Assembly: GCA_030584085.1 (NCBI GenBank)
Contig: CP129490.1
Location: 2,265,511 to 2,329,510 of the forward strand
Length of the DNA stretch: 64,000 nucleotides
Direction: 5' to 3'
From: Melioribacteraceae bacterium
GTDB taxonomy: Bacteria; Bacteroidota; Ignavibacteria; Ignavibacteriales; Melioribacteraceae
A program made the position numbers and the translations under genes. Shown one piece after another: positions 17,912 through 27,782 of this stretch; the stretch's first letter is position 1; every line of letters begins with the position of its first letter. Below the pieces are notes generated by a model. It was not told the origin of the DNA and made no database searches. It saw only the letters and a program-made list of their open reading frames with translations.

Positions 17912-18733
17912 TTAATAATCTTTTTTACTAAAAATAATAATGCTGAGTGCAATACTGAGAATGAGAAATACTGCCGATGTAAATATAGGTTGGAAATCAT
18001 AAATGCTTCCGCCGACGGCTATGTCACTTGTTATTGAACCTAACTCCGATGTTTTAGGGACGATGTAATAAAGTCCCTCAAGAATAATTTCTAGAACTTT
18101 ACTGTCCGCAAGCATCATGATTTGATCGCGAATACTAAGAATTGGAGAAAGTATGAAGAAGATAATATAAGACAACATCATAGCTAAAATTGAGCTTTGA
18201 GATAAAATCCCAATAAGAATTATAAGTGAATAGAGAACAGCAAAGGCAAATGTTATGGTGACTATTGTTAATAAAAATGAAAGATGCCAGATTCCGAATT
18301 TCAATCCGATCAAAAACCAAATCCCAATCACTAAATATGCAATGTTAAGTAAAACGACAAGTGTTCCTCCTAAGAACTTGCCGAAAATAATTTGTGATCT
18401 GGAGATAGGTTTAGAAAGTATTACATCAATATTTCCCTTTTCTAACATATTAGGTATAAATGACGAAGCCGAAAAAATTGAAAGAAATAAACCACCACCA
18501 AAAAGAGGGATGACTATAAATAGTTTTATTCCACCGACTACCTCCTCTAATACTCCGAGGTCCTTTCCTGTATCCATTTGAATTGAGCCGGATAAATCTT
18601 CTAATCCAACCGCAGCAAATGTTATGATAAATAAAACAAGTACGAGTGTTGAAACGCCTGCAAACATTATAAATATTTTGCGAGCAAAAGCTTCTCTAAT
18701 AGTCTGTTTTGTAATTTCAAGTATATTATACAT
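17912..18733 (-). CDS. ABC-2 type transporter permease
   Basis: About 273 residues from the ATG at 18733 (preceded by AGAAAGA); another ATG lies 24 bases upstream. Six membrane helices are visible, with the family pattern FARKIFIMFAGVSTLVLVL, a loop, then MLEKGNIDVILSKPISRSQIIFGKFLGG, which is diagnostic of ABC-2 permeases. It pairs with the ATPase gene just upstream, which it overlaps by about 8 bases. The pair resembles the NosF/NosY-like or GldF/GldA-like exporters. The substrate is unknown. The 3' end is followed by a small hairpin terminator. Confidence 0.88.
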   Translation of the reverse strand: MYNILEITKQTIREAFARKIFIMFAGVSTLVLVLFIITFAAVGLEDLSGSIQMDTGKDLGVLEEVVGGIKLFIVIPLFGGGLFLSIFSASSFIPNMLEKGNIDVILSKPISRSQIIFGKFLGGTLVVLLNIAYLVIGIWFLIGLKFGIWHLSFLLTIVTITFAFAVLYSLIILIGILSQSSILAMMLSYIIFFILSPILSIRDQIMMLADSKVLEIILEGLYYIVPKTSELGSITSDIAVGGSIYDFQPIFTSAVFLILSIALSIIIFSKKDY

Positions 18734-19670
18734 TTTCTTTCTGCTTATCCGATTCATTAATTAGTGAAATGAACATATCTTCGAGACTCATTTTTACAGG
18801 AATGATTCCTTTAATTATTTGGTTTTTCTCCCTTAACTTATCGATGACCGAATTTAATTCTGATTCATTTAATACTTTTACTTCAAAACCATTAGGAGAG
18901 GTTTGAGTAACGGAGAACTCAGTCAAATTATTATTTAGCCAATCACTTTCAACTTCAGCAGCAAGCTTGATTGAGTACGTTTCCTTATTAGTTGTAAGAT
19001 CCTCAACGGTTCCTTCTTTTATTAATTCCCCCTTGTTAAGAATTGCAACACGATCACTAATAAGTTCAACTTCAGAAAGTAAGTGACTATTAATAAATAT
19101 TGTTTTGCCTTGATTTTTCAGACCAAGCAAAATATCTCGTATCTCTTTTCTTCCAATCGGATCAACGCCATCAGTTGGTTCATCAAGAAAAATTAAATCA
19201 GGATCATTAATTAATGCTTGAGCTAAACCGAGTCTTTGCATCATACCTTTGGAGTACTTTTTAACTTTTGTCTTACGCCATTTTTCCATCTTTACCAAAT
19301 TGAGCAAATCATCTGTTCGAGACTTAATCTCGTCATCTTTACAACCCGTAAGTCTCGCTACAGATTTTAAAACATCTTCTCCATTTAAATAAGGCGGGAA
19401 TTTATGATTCTCGGGTAAATAACCAACACGATTTCTGATTTCATAATTTGCAATATTCTGTCCAAGTATCTTGGCACTTCCTAGCGTTGGGTAAACAATT
19501 CCAAGCAAGATTTTGACCAGTGTAGTTTTCCCGGCACCATTTGGGCCAAGCAATCCGAATACCGTTCCTTCAGTGACACTTAAATTGAAATCTTTAAGTG
19601 CAGTAACACTTCTCTTTTTTGAACTTGATTCGTATATTTTTGTAAGATTTGAAACTTCGACAGTAATCAT
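18726..19670 (-). CDS. ABC transporter ATP-binding protein
   Basis: About 314 residues from the ATG at 19670; the longer frame starts at a TTG that would overlap recQ. Walker A is GPNGAGKTT, the signature is YSKGMMQRLGLA, Walker B is LIFLDEPTDGVDP, and the H-loop is INSHLLSEVE. A 90-residue C-terminal extension (from about residue 220) is usual for exporters of the CcmA/NatA type. It energises the downstream permease. The 71 bases to the divergent recQ start must hold both promoters. Confidence 0.9.
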   Translation of the reverse strand: MITVEVSNLTKIYESSSKKRSVTALKDFNLSVTEGTVFGLLGPNGAGKTTLVKILLGIVYPTLGSAKILGQNIANYEIRNRVGYLPENHKFPPYLNGEDVLKSVARLTGCKDDEIKSRTDDLLNLVKMEKWRKTKVKKYSKGMMQRLGLAQALINDPDLIFLDEPTDGVDPIGRKEIRDILLGLKNQGKTIFINSHLLSEVELISDRVAILNKGELIKEGTVEDLTTNKETYSIKLAAEVESDWLNNNLTEFSVTQTSPNGFEVKVLNESELNSVIDKLREKNQIIKGIIPVKMSLEDMFISLINESDKQKENV

Positions 19671-19741
19671 TAATCGTGTTATTGTTATTTTAAGTTCATT
19701 AATTATATGTTTTCTTTTACACTTTACCAAATAAGTTTGTA

Positions 19742-22330
19742 ATGACAATTAATCAGACGCTTGAAAAATATTTTGGTTACAAAACTTTTCGTCCGGGGCA
19801 AGAAGAAATAATAAACTCCATTCTTGCCGGTAAAAATGTATTAGGAATTCTGCCAACGGGTGCGGGTAAATCACTATGTTATCAAATTCCGGCTTTAACT
19901 TCCGATAATTTTTCAATTGTAATTTCTCCATTAATTGCCTTAATGAAAGATCAAGTAGATTCTCTTAATAATATCGAGAAAACCGCCGCGTTTATAAATA
20001 GTTCATTAGACTATATAGAAATTGAAAATGTATTCAATGAATTATCCCAAGGTATAATAAAACTCCTTTATCTCTCTCCAGAAAAACTAGAAAACCAAAT
20101 TTTTACCGAGCGATTAAAAAAGCTGAATCCAAAATTTCTATTTATTGATGAAGCACATTGCATAAGTGAATGGGGACATAATTTCCGCCCAAGTTATAGA
20201 CGAATAAAAGATTTCAAAAAATTTATTGATTTCGAAAATGTCGCGGCATTTACCGCAACAGCAACTCCCGAAGTTCGTCAAGACATAATTGATCAACTAG
20301 AACTTGTCAAACCAAAATTATACGTAAAAGGTTTTGAGCGCAGTAATCTTGAACTAAATGTCATAAAAGGAAAAGAAAAAAGAGAGTGGTTGTTAAAAAT
20401 ATTATCAAAGAAATCCACTCCGGCAATCATCTATACAGCAACAAGAAAGCAAACGGAATCAGTGTCCGAATTTTTAAGAAGTAATGGAATTAACTCACAT
20501 CATTATCATGCCGGTTTAGCTAATGAAGTTAGACGTATGATTCAAGATGATTTCATAAACGATAGACTTCCCGTAATTGTGGCGACCAATGCATTCGGAA
20601 TGGGAATTGATAAAAAAGATATTCGAACAATAATTCATTACAATATTCCATCCAGCATTGAAAATTATTATCAAGAAATAGGCAGAGCCGGAAGAGACGG
20701 GAAACCATCCAAAATATTCTTATTGTACGATGAAAAAGATAAACAGATTCATCACTTCTTGATAAATTCTTCCTACCCTGATCGTGACCAAATAGAAACT
20801 GTTTATCAAACCATCTGTGATTATGGACGAATTGCACTTGGAAGTGTCTCTGATAAACCAATTGGCATTGACGAAAAACTAGTTACTTCGCTAAAACTAA
20901 AAGATATTAATATTTCCTTAACGAACTCAGCAATTAAAATTTTAGAAGAAGCAAATTATCTAAAATTTGAAAGCGGTTATAATAAAGGATACTTTTTTAG
21001 ATTTCTTATTACCCCCGAACAGCTTAAAAAACACTCTTCACATTTAAGCGATGAAATTCAACTTGATTTAGTCTTGGTTTTGTTACGCGAGTTTGGAAGT
21101 TCTTCTTTTGACAAATCATCAAGAATAGATTTAGAAAAAATATCGCAATCGTTGGGTGTTTATAAAAGTGAAGTAATTAAAGAACTTGAAAATCTTGATG
21201 CGAGAGGATTGATCGATTTTGAAAAGCCAAATTTAAATCCGGCTGTAATAGTTAACTCCCCGCGTGTTAAGAAAGAGAACCTACAATTAAACCTAATCAA
21301 TTTGCTGCGTCAAAAATCTCATGCGGAAAAACGTCTTGAGGATATGGTCAATTATGCTTTCGCGAAGGAATGCAGGTTCCGAACAATCATAAAGTATTTC
21401 GGTGAAGAAGCCAACAATTATAAATGTGGTAAATGTGATGTATGCACAAATACTGAAGAAAATTCATCTATCAATGATTTTATCGAAGAGAAAATTATTG
21501 AGCTTTTATCTGAAATTAAAGACGGAATAAATATCAAGAGCTTAGTAGATATTCTAAAGGGTAATTCCCAAGATGCTGAGTTTTTACTTGTCGAAGCATT
21601 TGCAAGTTGTTCGCATTTTTCTTCGTTGCAAATTAAATCAGCAATTAAAGATCTAGAACAAGTTGGTCAGATCAGAAAGGATGACCAGAATAAATATCAT
21701 CTTTTTGATGTTGAATTAGGAATAGAACTTGAGCAACATAATTCAATGCAATCAGATTACGAACCATATTTAAAATTATTTAACGCTCTCCGAGCTATTA
21801 GGAAAGAAGTTTCTGAGAAATTTGGACAACCAATAAATATTGTTTGTCCGGACGAAGTTTTAAAAGTAATAGCAGTTAAAAGACCAATGTCGGCATCCGA
21901 ACTTTTATCAATAAAAGGTTTCAACCAGAGAATGTATAACAAAATGGGTGAAGAAATTTTAGCTGTCATAAAACATAGAAATACTGAAGATTCTGAAAGC
22001 AATTTACTCAATGAAAATAAAGTACCGGACAATATAAAACAGATTTTTGATTTAGTTAAAAAACGATATTCTTTGAAAGATATTTCATCTCTAACAAAAC
22101 TTCCCGAAGCGGTTGTTTCAATGCAAGTTGAATCACTAATAAGTTTATTCCCCGATTTAATTATTAACTCTCTAGTTGATCATAAAAAAAGTATTAAAAT
22201 TAGAGATGCAATCCAAAGTGGAATCACTAATCTAAAAGAATTAAAATCTTCTTTAGGGAGCAGCATTAGTTATGCGGAAATAAGAATTATTTTAGCGAAG
22301 GAATTACTTGCTGATTCGAAACGGTTTTAA
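19742..22330 (+). CDS. recQ: ATP-dependent DNA helicase RecQ
   Basis: An 862-residue superfamily 2 helicase that unwinds DNA 3' to 5' in repair and recombination. Walker A is LPTGAGKSLCYQ (Lys43), the DEAH box is at 136-139, and motif VI is YYQEIGRAGRDG. Zinc cysteines are near residues 543, 560, 563 and 566 (YKCGKCDVC), then a winged-helix RQC region and an HRDC domain (about 680-750, RPMSASELLSIKGFNQRMY). The last 90 residues look like an extra HTH domain (RYSLKDISSLTKLPEAVVSMQ), making it longer than E. coli RecQ (about 610). The 3' end overlaps the convergent lipoprotein gene by 44 bases. Confidence 0.93.
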   Translation: MTINQTLEKYFGYKTFRPGQEEIINSILAGKNVLGILPTGAGKSLCYQIPALTSDNFSIVISPLIALMKDQVDSLNNIEKTAAFINSSLDYIEIENVFNELSQGIIKLLYLSPEKLENQIFTERLKKLNPKFLFIDEAHCISEWGHNFRPSYRRIKDFKKFIDFENVAAFTATATPEVRQDIIDQLELVKPKLYVKGFERSNLELNVIKGKEKREWLLKILSKKSTPAIIYTATRKQTESVSEFLRSNGINSHHYHAGLANEVRRMIQDDFINDRLPVIVATNAFGMGIDKKDIRTIIHYNIPSSIENYYQEIGRAGRDGKPSKIFLLYDEKDKQIHHFLINSSYPDRDQIETVYQTICDYGRIALGSVSDKPIGIDEKLVTSLKLKDINISLTNSAIKILEEANYLKFESGYNKGYFFRFLITPEQLKKHSSHLSDEIQLDLVLVLLREFGSSSFDKSSRIDLEKISQSLGVYKSEVIKELENLDARGLIDFEKPNLNPAVIVNSPRVKKENLQLNLINLLRQKSHAEKRLEDMVNYAFAKECRFRTIIKYFGEEANNYKCGKCDVCTNTEENSSINDFIEEKIIELLSEIKDGINIKSLVDILKGNSQDAEFLLVEAFASCSHFSSLQIKSAIKDLEQVGQIRKDDQNKYHLFDVELGIELEQHNSMQSDYEPYLKLFNALRAIRKEVSEKFGQPINIVCPDEVLKVIAVKRPMSASELLSIKGFNQRMYNKMGEEILAVIKHRNTEDSESNLLNENKVPDNIKQIFDLVKKRYSLKDISSLTKLPEAVVSMQVESLISLFPDLIINSLVDHKKSIKIRDAIQSGITNLKELKSSLGSSISYAEIRIILAKELLADSKRF

Positions 22331-22634
22331 GAGAATCCAAATAAACTCTTACTTCTTTGAAAAATTCATCCCAGTAAATTGCACTCATTTCAGAATTATT
22401 AATTGCTTTTTCATACTCATCAGATGATATATTGTACTTTTCAAAGATCGCTAATTTTGCAAGTTTAAGAGAATCCGGTGAATGAGAATATCTTTCCTGA
22501 GCAATTGTGTTTTCGACAAATATCTTTACCAAAGTACTCCTCTCAACTGTTTGTTCTTCACCGCAGCTCAGAAATATAATCGAGAAGAGTATTCCGATAG
22601 TTACAATTAAACTATTCTTTCTTGCTAGCTTCAA
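22287..22634 (-). CDS. small lipoprotein, DUF4296-like
   Basis: A 115-residue protein with a lipobox: the hydrophobic stretch IGILFSIIFLSC ends in Cys at about residue 24. The mature part is helical, with a Tyr/Asp pattern (YNISSDEYEKAINN then DSLK) that recalls DUF4296 lipoproteins of Bacteroidota; this assignment is tentative. It starts inside the rhomboid gene's end (23-base overlap) and its own end overlaps recQ on the other strand. Confidence 0.65.
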   Translation of the reverse strand: MKLARKNSLIVTIGILFSIIFLSCGEEQTVERSTLVKIFVENTIAQERYSHSPDSLKLAKLAIFEKYNISSDEYEKAINNSEMSAIYWDEFFKEVRVYLDSLKTVSNQQVIPSLK

Positions 22635-23550
22635 AGAGAATTCTTTTTTCTTTTTCAGTTAAATTTTGATAACCGCTTTTACTAATTTTATCTAATATTT
22701 CATCAATAACTTCTTGTGAAACTTCTTGCTCTTTTTTCGAATTGATTTCATAAAACTCGGCGTCCTCAATCGTACCAGTTCTGAAACCTCGTTTTGGTTT
22801 TCTAAAACTAGTCGATGAATCTTTACTTGGTGAAGTGAAAATATCTTTCACTTTTCTATACATACCGTCAATATCAAAGTTCTTTCTTCTATCGAGAAGA
22901 ATAAAAACAAATCCAAAAAATGCACCGCCAAGATGTGCAAGATGCGCCACATAGTTATCACTACCAACCGACATAAACTCGATCACGATATAAAAAGCAA
23001 TCAAATATTTAGCCTTAACCGGCATCGGCGGGAATAATAGAAAAACATATCGATCCGGAAACAACATACCAAACGCGATTAAAACTCCATACACAGCACC
23101 GGAAGCTCCGATTGTTGGTGCACTTATACTATCAAAAATTGGCGAAGCAAAAATATGAAGTAACCCTGCCCCAACTCCACACATTAAATAGTAAAATAAA
23201 AACTTCCTTGAACCAAATAAGTTTTCTAATTCAACTCCGAATATCCACAATGCGAACATGTTGAAAAAAAGATGCATAAAACCGCCATGCAGAAATTGGT
23301 ATGTAAACAATTGCCAAATTTGGAAGTTATATGGTTGTCCTGCTTGATCAAGCCCGGTTAAAGGATTCAAGGCAAAATATTTATTTATGAAATACCAACC
23401 GGGAATTCCACCAAAACTTATGTTATCAAAAATCATTTGCAGAAAGAAAACTGCAATATTAATTACCAAGAGATTTTTAATAATCGGCGGAAAGAAAGAA
23501 AATCCCCCAAATCCGGATGGTCTAAAATAATCACGATCGTATTGAGACAT
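22612..23550 (-). CDS. rhomboid family intramembrane serine protease
   Basis: A 312-residue membrane protein with six or seven helices. Family motifs are FTYQFLHGGFMHLFFNMFALWIFG (His and Asn in the first catalytic region), the nucleophile Ser in GASGAVYG and the His in AHLAHLGGAFFG. It should cleave membrane-spanning substrates within the inner membrane. A soluble tail of about 90 residues, rich in charged residues, follows (from about residue 220). The gene lies downstream of pgk, separated by a terminator. Confidence 0.92.
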   Translation of the reverse strand: MSQYDRDYFRPSGFGGFSFFPPIIKNLLVINIAVFFLQMIFDNISFGGIPGWYFINKYFALNPLTGLDQAGQPYNFQIWQLFTYQFLHGGFMHLFFNMFALWIFGVELENLFGSRKFLFYYLMCGVGAGLLHIFASPIFDSISAPTIGASGAVYGVLIAFGMLFPDRYVFLLFPPMPVKAKYLIAFYIVIEFMSVGSDNYVAHLAHLGGAFFGFVFILLDRRKNFDIDGMYRKVKDIFTSPSKDSSTSFRKPKRGFRTGTIEDAEFYEINSKKEQEVSQEVIDEILDKISKSGYQNLTEKEKRILFEASKKE

Positions 23551-23601
23551 TAATCAGTACCTTTAATGATTGTTCTTAAGATAATTACAATTGCCTAAAA
23601 T

Positions 23602-23636
23602 AAAAAGAAGCAATCTAAAATCCTTAGACTGCTTCT
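23602..23636 (-). terminator. terminator after pgk
   Basis: On the minus strand AGAAGCAGTCTA pairs with TAGATTGCTTCT (12 bp including one G-U pair), followed by TTTTTATTTT. The G-U pair fixes the transcribed strand. It lies between pgk and the rhomboid gene. Confidence 0.8.
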
Positions 23637-23660
23637 CTCAAAGAAAAGTTCACCAAATTT

Positions 23661-24857
23661 TTAAGCATCAGTTAACGCGGCAACACCGGGTAAAATTTTA
23701 CCTTCTAAAAATTCGAGAGATGCTCCACCACCGGTTGAAACGTGAGAAACTTTGTCTTTCAAACCGGCTTTCTTAATTGCTGAAGCTGAATCACCTCCGC
23801 CAATGACTGTTACAGCGCCTTTCGAAGTTACGTCAGCTAAAGCTTTGGCTACTGCATTAGTTCCTTTTGCAAAATTAGGGAATTCAAAAACACCCATTGG
23901 TCCGTTCCATACAACTGTCATACTCTCTTTGATTATATTCGAGAATAATTCAATTGTTTTTTCACCAATGTCTAATCCCATTTTATCTGATGGCATTTTA
24001 TCATAGTCAACAGTCATTCCCGGAGAATCTTCTTTAAATTCTTCGGTAACAACAACATCAACCGGTAATAATAATTTTGCTTTTGCACTTTCAGCTTTTT
24101 TCATTATTTCGGCTGCAAGTTCAATTTTATCTTCTTCTAAAAGTGAAGTTCCGATTTCCAATCCTTGCGCTTTGAAGAATGTGTATGCCATTCCCCCACC
24201 AATAATAAGATTGTCAACTTTAGGTAATAAATTTTCGATAACATCAATCTTACCGGATATTTTCGCCCCGCCTAAAATTGCGGTAAATGGACGTTTTGGT
24301 TCAGCTAACGCTTTACCTAAATAATCCAATTCTTTTTGCATTAAATAACCGGAAGCACAAGTTTTAATGTACTTCGTAATTCCTTCAGTCGATGCATGAG
24401 CTCTATGAGCACTGCCGAAGGCATCGTTAATATACACATCTCCAAGTTTAGCTAATTGTTCGGCAAATTTGGGATTGTTTTTTTCTTCTTCCGCATGGAA
24501 ACGTAAGTTTTCTAGAAGCAATACTTCACCGTCTTCCATAGTATCAACAATTGATTTGACTTGCTCTCCGACACAATCCGGAGCAAATTTAACTTTTGTA
24601 TCAACTAACTCGCCTAATCTAACTGCAACTGGCTTTAGACTAAATTCACTTTTAGGTTGACCTTTGGGTCTTCCTAGATGACTCATCAAAATTGCTTTAC
24701 CGCCATCTTTAATTATTTTATTGATTGTAGGAAGCGCAGCGGTAATTCTTCTGTCATCTGTGATAGACTGATTTTCATCCAACGGCACATTAAAATCAAC
24801 ACGAACTAATACTCTTTTGCCTTTAAGATCTACATTTTCAATTGATAACTTATTCAT
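23661..24857 (-). CDS. pgk: phosphoglycerate kinase
   Basis: A 398-residue glycolytic kinase making ATP from 1,3-bisphosphoglycerate. The N-terminal signature RVDFNVPLD, the substrate residues in SHLGRPKG, the LLLENLRFH loop, [10 protein letters not shown], and the C-terminal nucleotide motif [10 protein letters not shown] and [13 protein letters not shown] are all intact. It lies directly downstream of gap, with a hairpin between them, so the two are probably cotranscribed with partial termination. The start ATG is preceded by a GGAG-type site. Confidence 0.97.
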   Translation of the reverse strand: MNKLSIENVDLKGKRVLVRVDFNVPLDENQSITDDRRITAALPTINKIIKDGGKAILMSHLGRPKGQPKSEFSLKPVAVRLGELVDTKVKFAPDCVGEQVKSIVDTMEDGEVLLLENLRFHAEEEKNNPKFAEQLAKLGDVYINDAFGSAHRAHASTEGITKYIKTCASGYLMQKELDYLGKALAEPKRPFTAILGGAKISGKIDVIENLLPKVDNLIIGGGMAYTFFKAQGLEIGTSLLEEDKIELAAEIMKKAESAKAKLLLPVDVVVTEEFKEDSPGMTVDYDKMPSDKMGLDIGEKTIELFSNIIKESMTVVWNGPMGVFEFPNFAKGTNAVAKALADVTSKGAVTVIGGGDSASAIKKAGLKDKVSHVSTGGGASLEFLEGKILPGVAALTDA

Positions 24858-24884
24858 AACTCCTCCGTAGTAAAACTACCGATA

Positions 24885-24921
24885 TTAAAAAGACGCAGTA
24901 GAACAATTCCTCCTGCGTCTT
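24885..24921 (-). terminator. hairpin (partial terminator) between gap and pgk
   Basis: AAGACGCAG and CTGCGTCTT form a perfect 9-bp stem, followed on the minus strand by TTTAAT. It lies about 30 bases upstream of the pgk start, so it could terminate most gap transcripts while letting some read through. Confidence 0.65.
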
Positions 24922-24949
24922 AATTTTCATACTTATTTAGAACTATTTT

Positions 24950-25963
<1,014 letters not shown>

Positions 25964-26114
25964 TTAACTTCTTATAAATTATTATTTAATTTTATCTTTA
26001 AAGATACCCAAAAAGACATGAATATTCAATTTGGTTTGGTTTCAAAAAATTCGATTCACGGACAATAATATGCCTTTCTCAAAGTTCATTACTATTTCTT
26101 TAGTCAAGTAAAGT

Positions 26115-26144
26115 TTGTAAATTTATAATCAATTGCTGTATAAT
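26115..26144 (+). promoter_or_regulatory. probable promoter of the Crp/Fnr regulator gene
   Basis: TATAAT at 26139-26144 with TTGTAA at 26115-26120 (18-base spacer). A GGAG-type ribosome binding site follows just before the ATG at 26168. Confidence 0.45.
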
Positions 26145-26167
26145 TCACATGAATCTTTGGAGAAAAA

Positions 26168-26851
26168 ATGAATACCACCGCAGAATGTTTACAATTAGTC
26201 CCGATATTTTCCGATCTCGATGAAGAGGTGCTAGAACAAGTCGTTCAGGTTGGTAACAAAAAAACATATGCAAAGGACAGTGTTATTTTAGTCGAAGAGG
26301 AAGTAGGCACCGCATTATTCGTTATTATTAAAGGAAAAGTTAAAGTTTCTCGATCAAGTAATGATGGACGCGAAGTTATTCTGAGTATACTTTCCGATTC
26401 GGATTTCTTCGGCGAAATGTCAATTCTCGATGGTTTGAACCGTTCGGCAACTGTTGTTGCTACCGAAGATTCTGAACTATTTATTATTCAGCGAAAAGAA
26501 TTTCTTGATCTTCTTAATAAGCACCCGGAAATTACAATAGCTCTATTGAGCGAATTAACCCAACGCTTGCGTAATGCCGATATGAAAATTAAAGCTCTAT
26601 CATTAAAAGATGCTGAAGGAAAAGTGGCAACTGTTATCTTGCAACTAGCTGACGATATTGGCAAAATTAAACATGGAACAGTTGAAATTGAGAAACTGCC
26701 TTTGCAGCAAGATTTGGCTAATATGGCCGGGACTTCAAGAGAAACAATTTCCAGAACCTTACATTCATTTGCTAGAAAAGGTTTGGTTGAAATTGACGGT
26801 TCCAAATTAAAAATTATTGATTACGAAAAATTTAGAGAAACATTCGCTTAG
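26168..26851 (+). CDS. Crp/Fnr family transcriptional regulator
   Basis: A 227-residue regulator. A cyclic-nucleotide-binding domain fills residues 1-120 (VILVEEEVGTALFVIIKGKV, GEMSILDGLNRSATVVA), followed by a long dimer helix and a winged HTH (residues 165-225, LANMAGTSRETISRTLHSF). There is no N-terminal Cys cluster, so it is not an oxygen-sensing FNR. The Glu and Arg-Ser of the cAMP phosphate cassette region read GEMSILDGLNRSATV, so nucleotide binding is possible but not certain. The PHP gene starts 6 bases later, making a two-gene operon. It diverges from gap and could regulate it. Confidence 0.92.
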   Translation: MNTTAECLQLVPIFSDLDEEVLEQVVQVGNKKTYAKDSVILVEEEVGTALFVIIKGKVKVSRSSNDGREVILSILSDSDFFGEMSILDGLNRSATVVATEDSELFIIQRKEFLDLLNKHPEITIALLSELTQRLRNADMKIKALSLKDAEGKVATVILQLADDIGKIKHGTVEIEKLPLQQDLANMAGTSRETISRTLHSFARKGLVEIDGSKLKIIDYEKFRETFA

Positions 26852-26857
26852 AGAATT

Positions 26858-27682
26858 GTGAAAATTGATTTACATACACATACAAATAAATCCGACGGAG
26901 CATTATCCCCTTCCGAATTAGTTTTACTGGCAAAAGAACGCGGTTTAAGTTCTATTGCTATTACCGATCATGATAGCGTTAATGCTATCCAAGAGGCTTT
27001 AGAAATCGGTTATGATATTGGTGTAAATGTAATCCCAGGTGTTGAACTGAGCACTGATGTGGACGATAAAGAGGTTCATGTTTTGGGACTTTTTCTTAAT
27101 CATCAAAACGAGGATTTGCAAAAATACCTTTCCTTCTTCCGTGATGAAAGATTTTATCGTGCTAAACGAATTATTAAGAAGTTGAACAATCTTGGACATC
27201 AAATTTCTATTGATGATGTCTTAGCCCATGCTCAAAATTCAGCAATAGGAAGACCGCATGTTGCTTATGCTATGGTAGAAAGAGGAATTGTAGCAAATTT
27301 CTATCAAGCTTTCGAGAAATATATTGGTGATAATGGTCCGGCTTATGAAAAGAAAATCTATATTTCCCCTAGCAGTGCACTAAAAATTATTTCTGATGCC
27401 GGAGGATTATCATTTATTGCTCACCCATGTTATACTTCCGATAATGTGATTACAACATTGATTAAGGCCGGTGTTGACGGTCTAGAAGTGATACATCCCG
27501 CTCATAATAGTTATCAGGTAAAATTTTATCGTGGAATTGTGAATCAATATTGTCTGTTAGAAACAGGCGGTTCTGATTTTCACGGTGGAAACAAAAACGA
27601 CGAAGGTAACTTTGGGAACTTTTTTATAAACCATACAAAATTAGAAGCAATGCAAAAAATGATACATAGAAATAGCGCTTAA
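26858..27682 (+). CDS. PHP domain phosphoesterase (nucleoside bisphosphate phosphatase/RNase AM-like)
   Basis: A 274-residue protein starting with GTG, 6 bases after the regulator gene. Metal-binding motifs of the PHP fold are present: DLHTHTNKSDG at the N-terminus, AITDHDSV, a Glu in IPGVELST, a His near HVLGLF, FIAHPCY and GSDFHGG. An insertion domain (about residues 100-170) carries RPHVAYAMVERG. Relatives such as YciV/Trph remove phosphate from 3',5'-bisphosphonucleotides or trim RNA 5' ends. This role is inferred from family resemblance. Confidence 0.9.
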   Translation: MKIDLHTHTNKSDGALSPSELVLLAKERGLSSIAITDHDSVNAIQEALEIGYDIGVNVIPGVELSTDVDDKEVHVLGLFLNHQNEDLQKYLSFFRDERFYRAKRIIKKLNNLGHQISIDDVLAHAQNSAIGRPHVAYAMVERGIVANFYQAFEKYIGDNGPAYEKKIYISPSSALKIISDAGGLSFIAHPCYTSDNVITTLIKAGVDGLEVIHPAHNSYQVKFYRGIVNQYCLLETGGSDFHGGNKNDEGNFGNFFINHTKLEAMQKMIHRNSA

Positions 27683-27782
27683 ATCCTCCACAATATTCTT
27701 TATATTTGACTTTCCTAATTACAAAATATTACTAACTTACAATCTTATAAATTATCAACTTTACAATCTAATTGGGTTAGAT

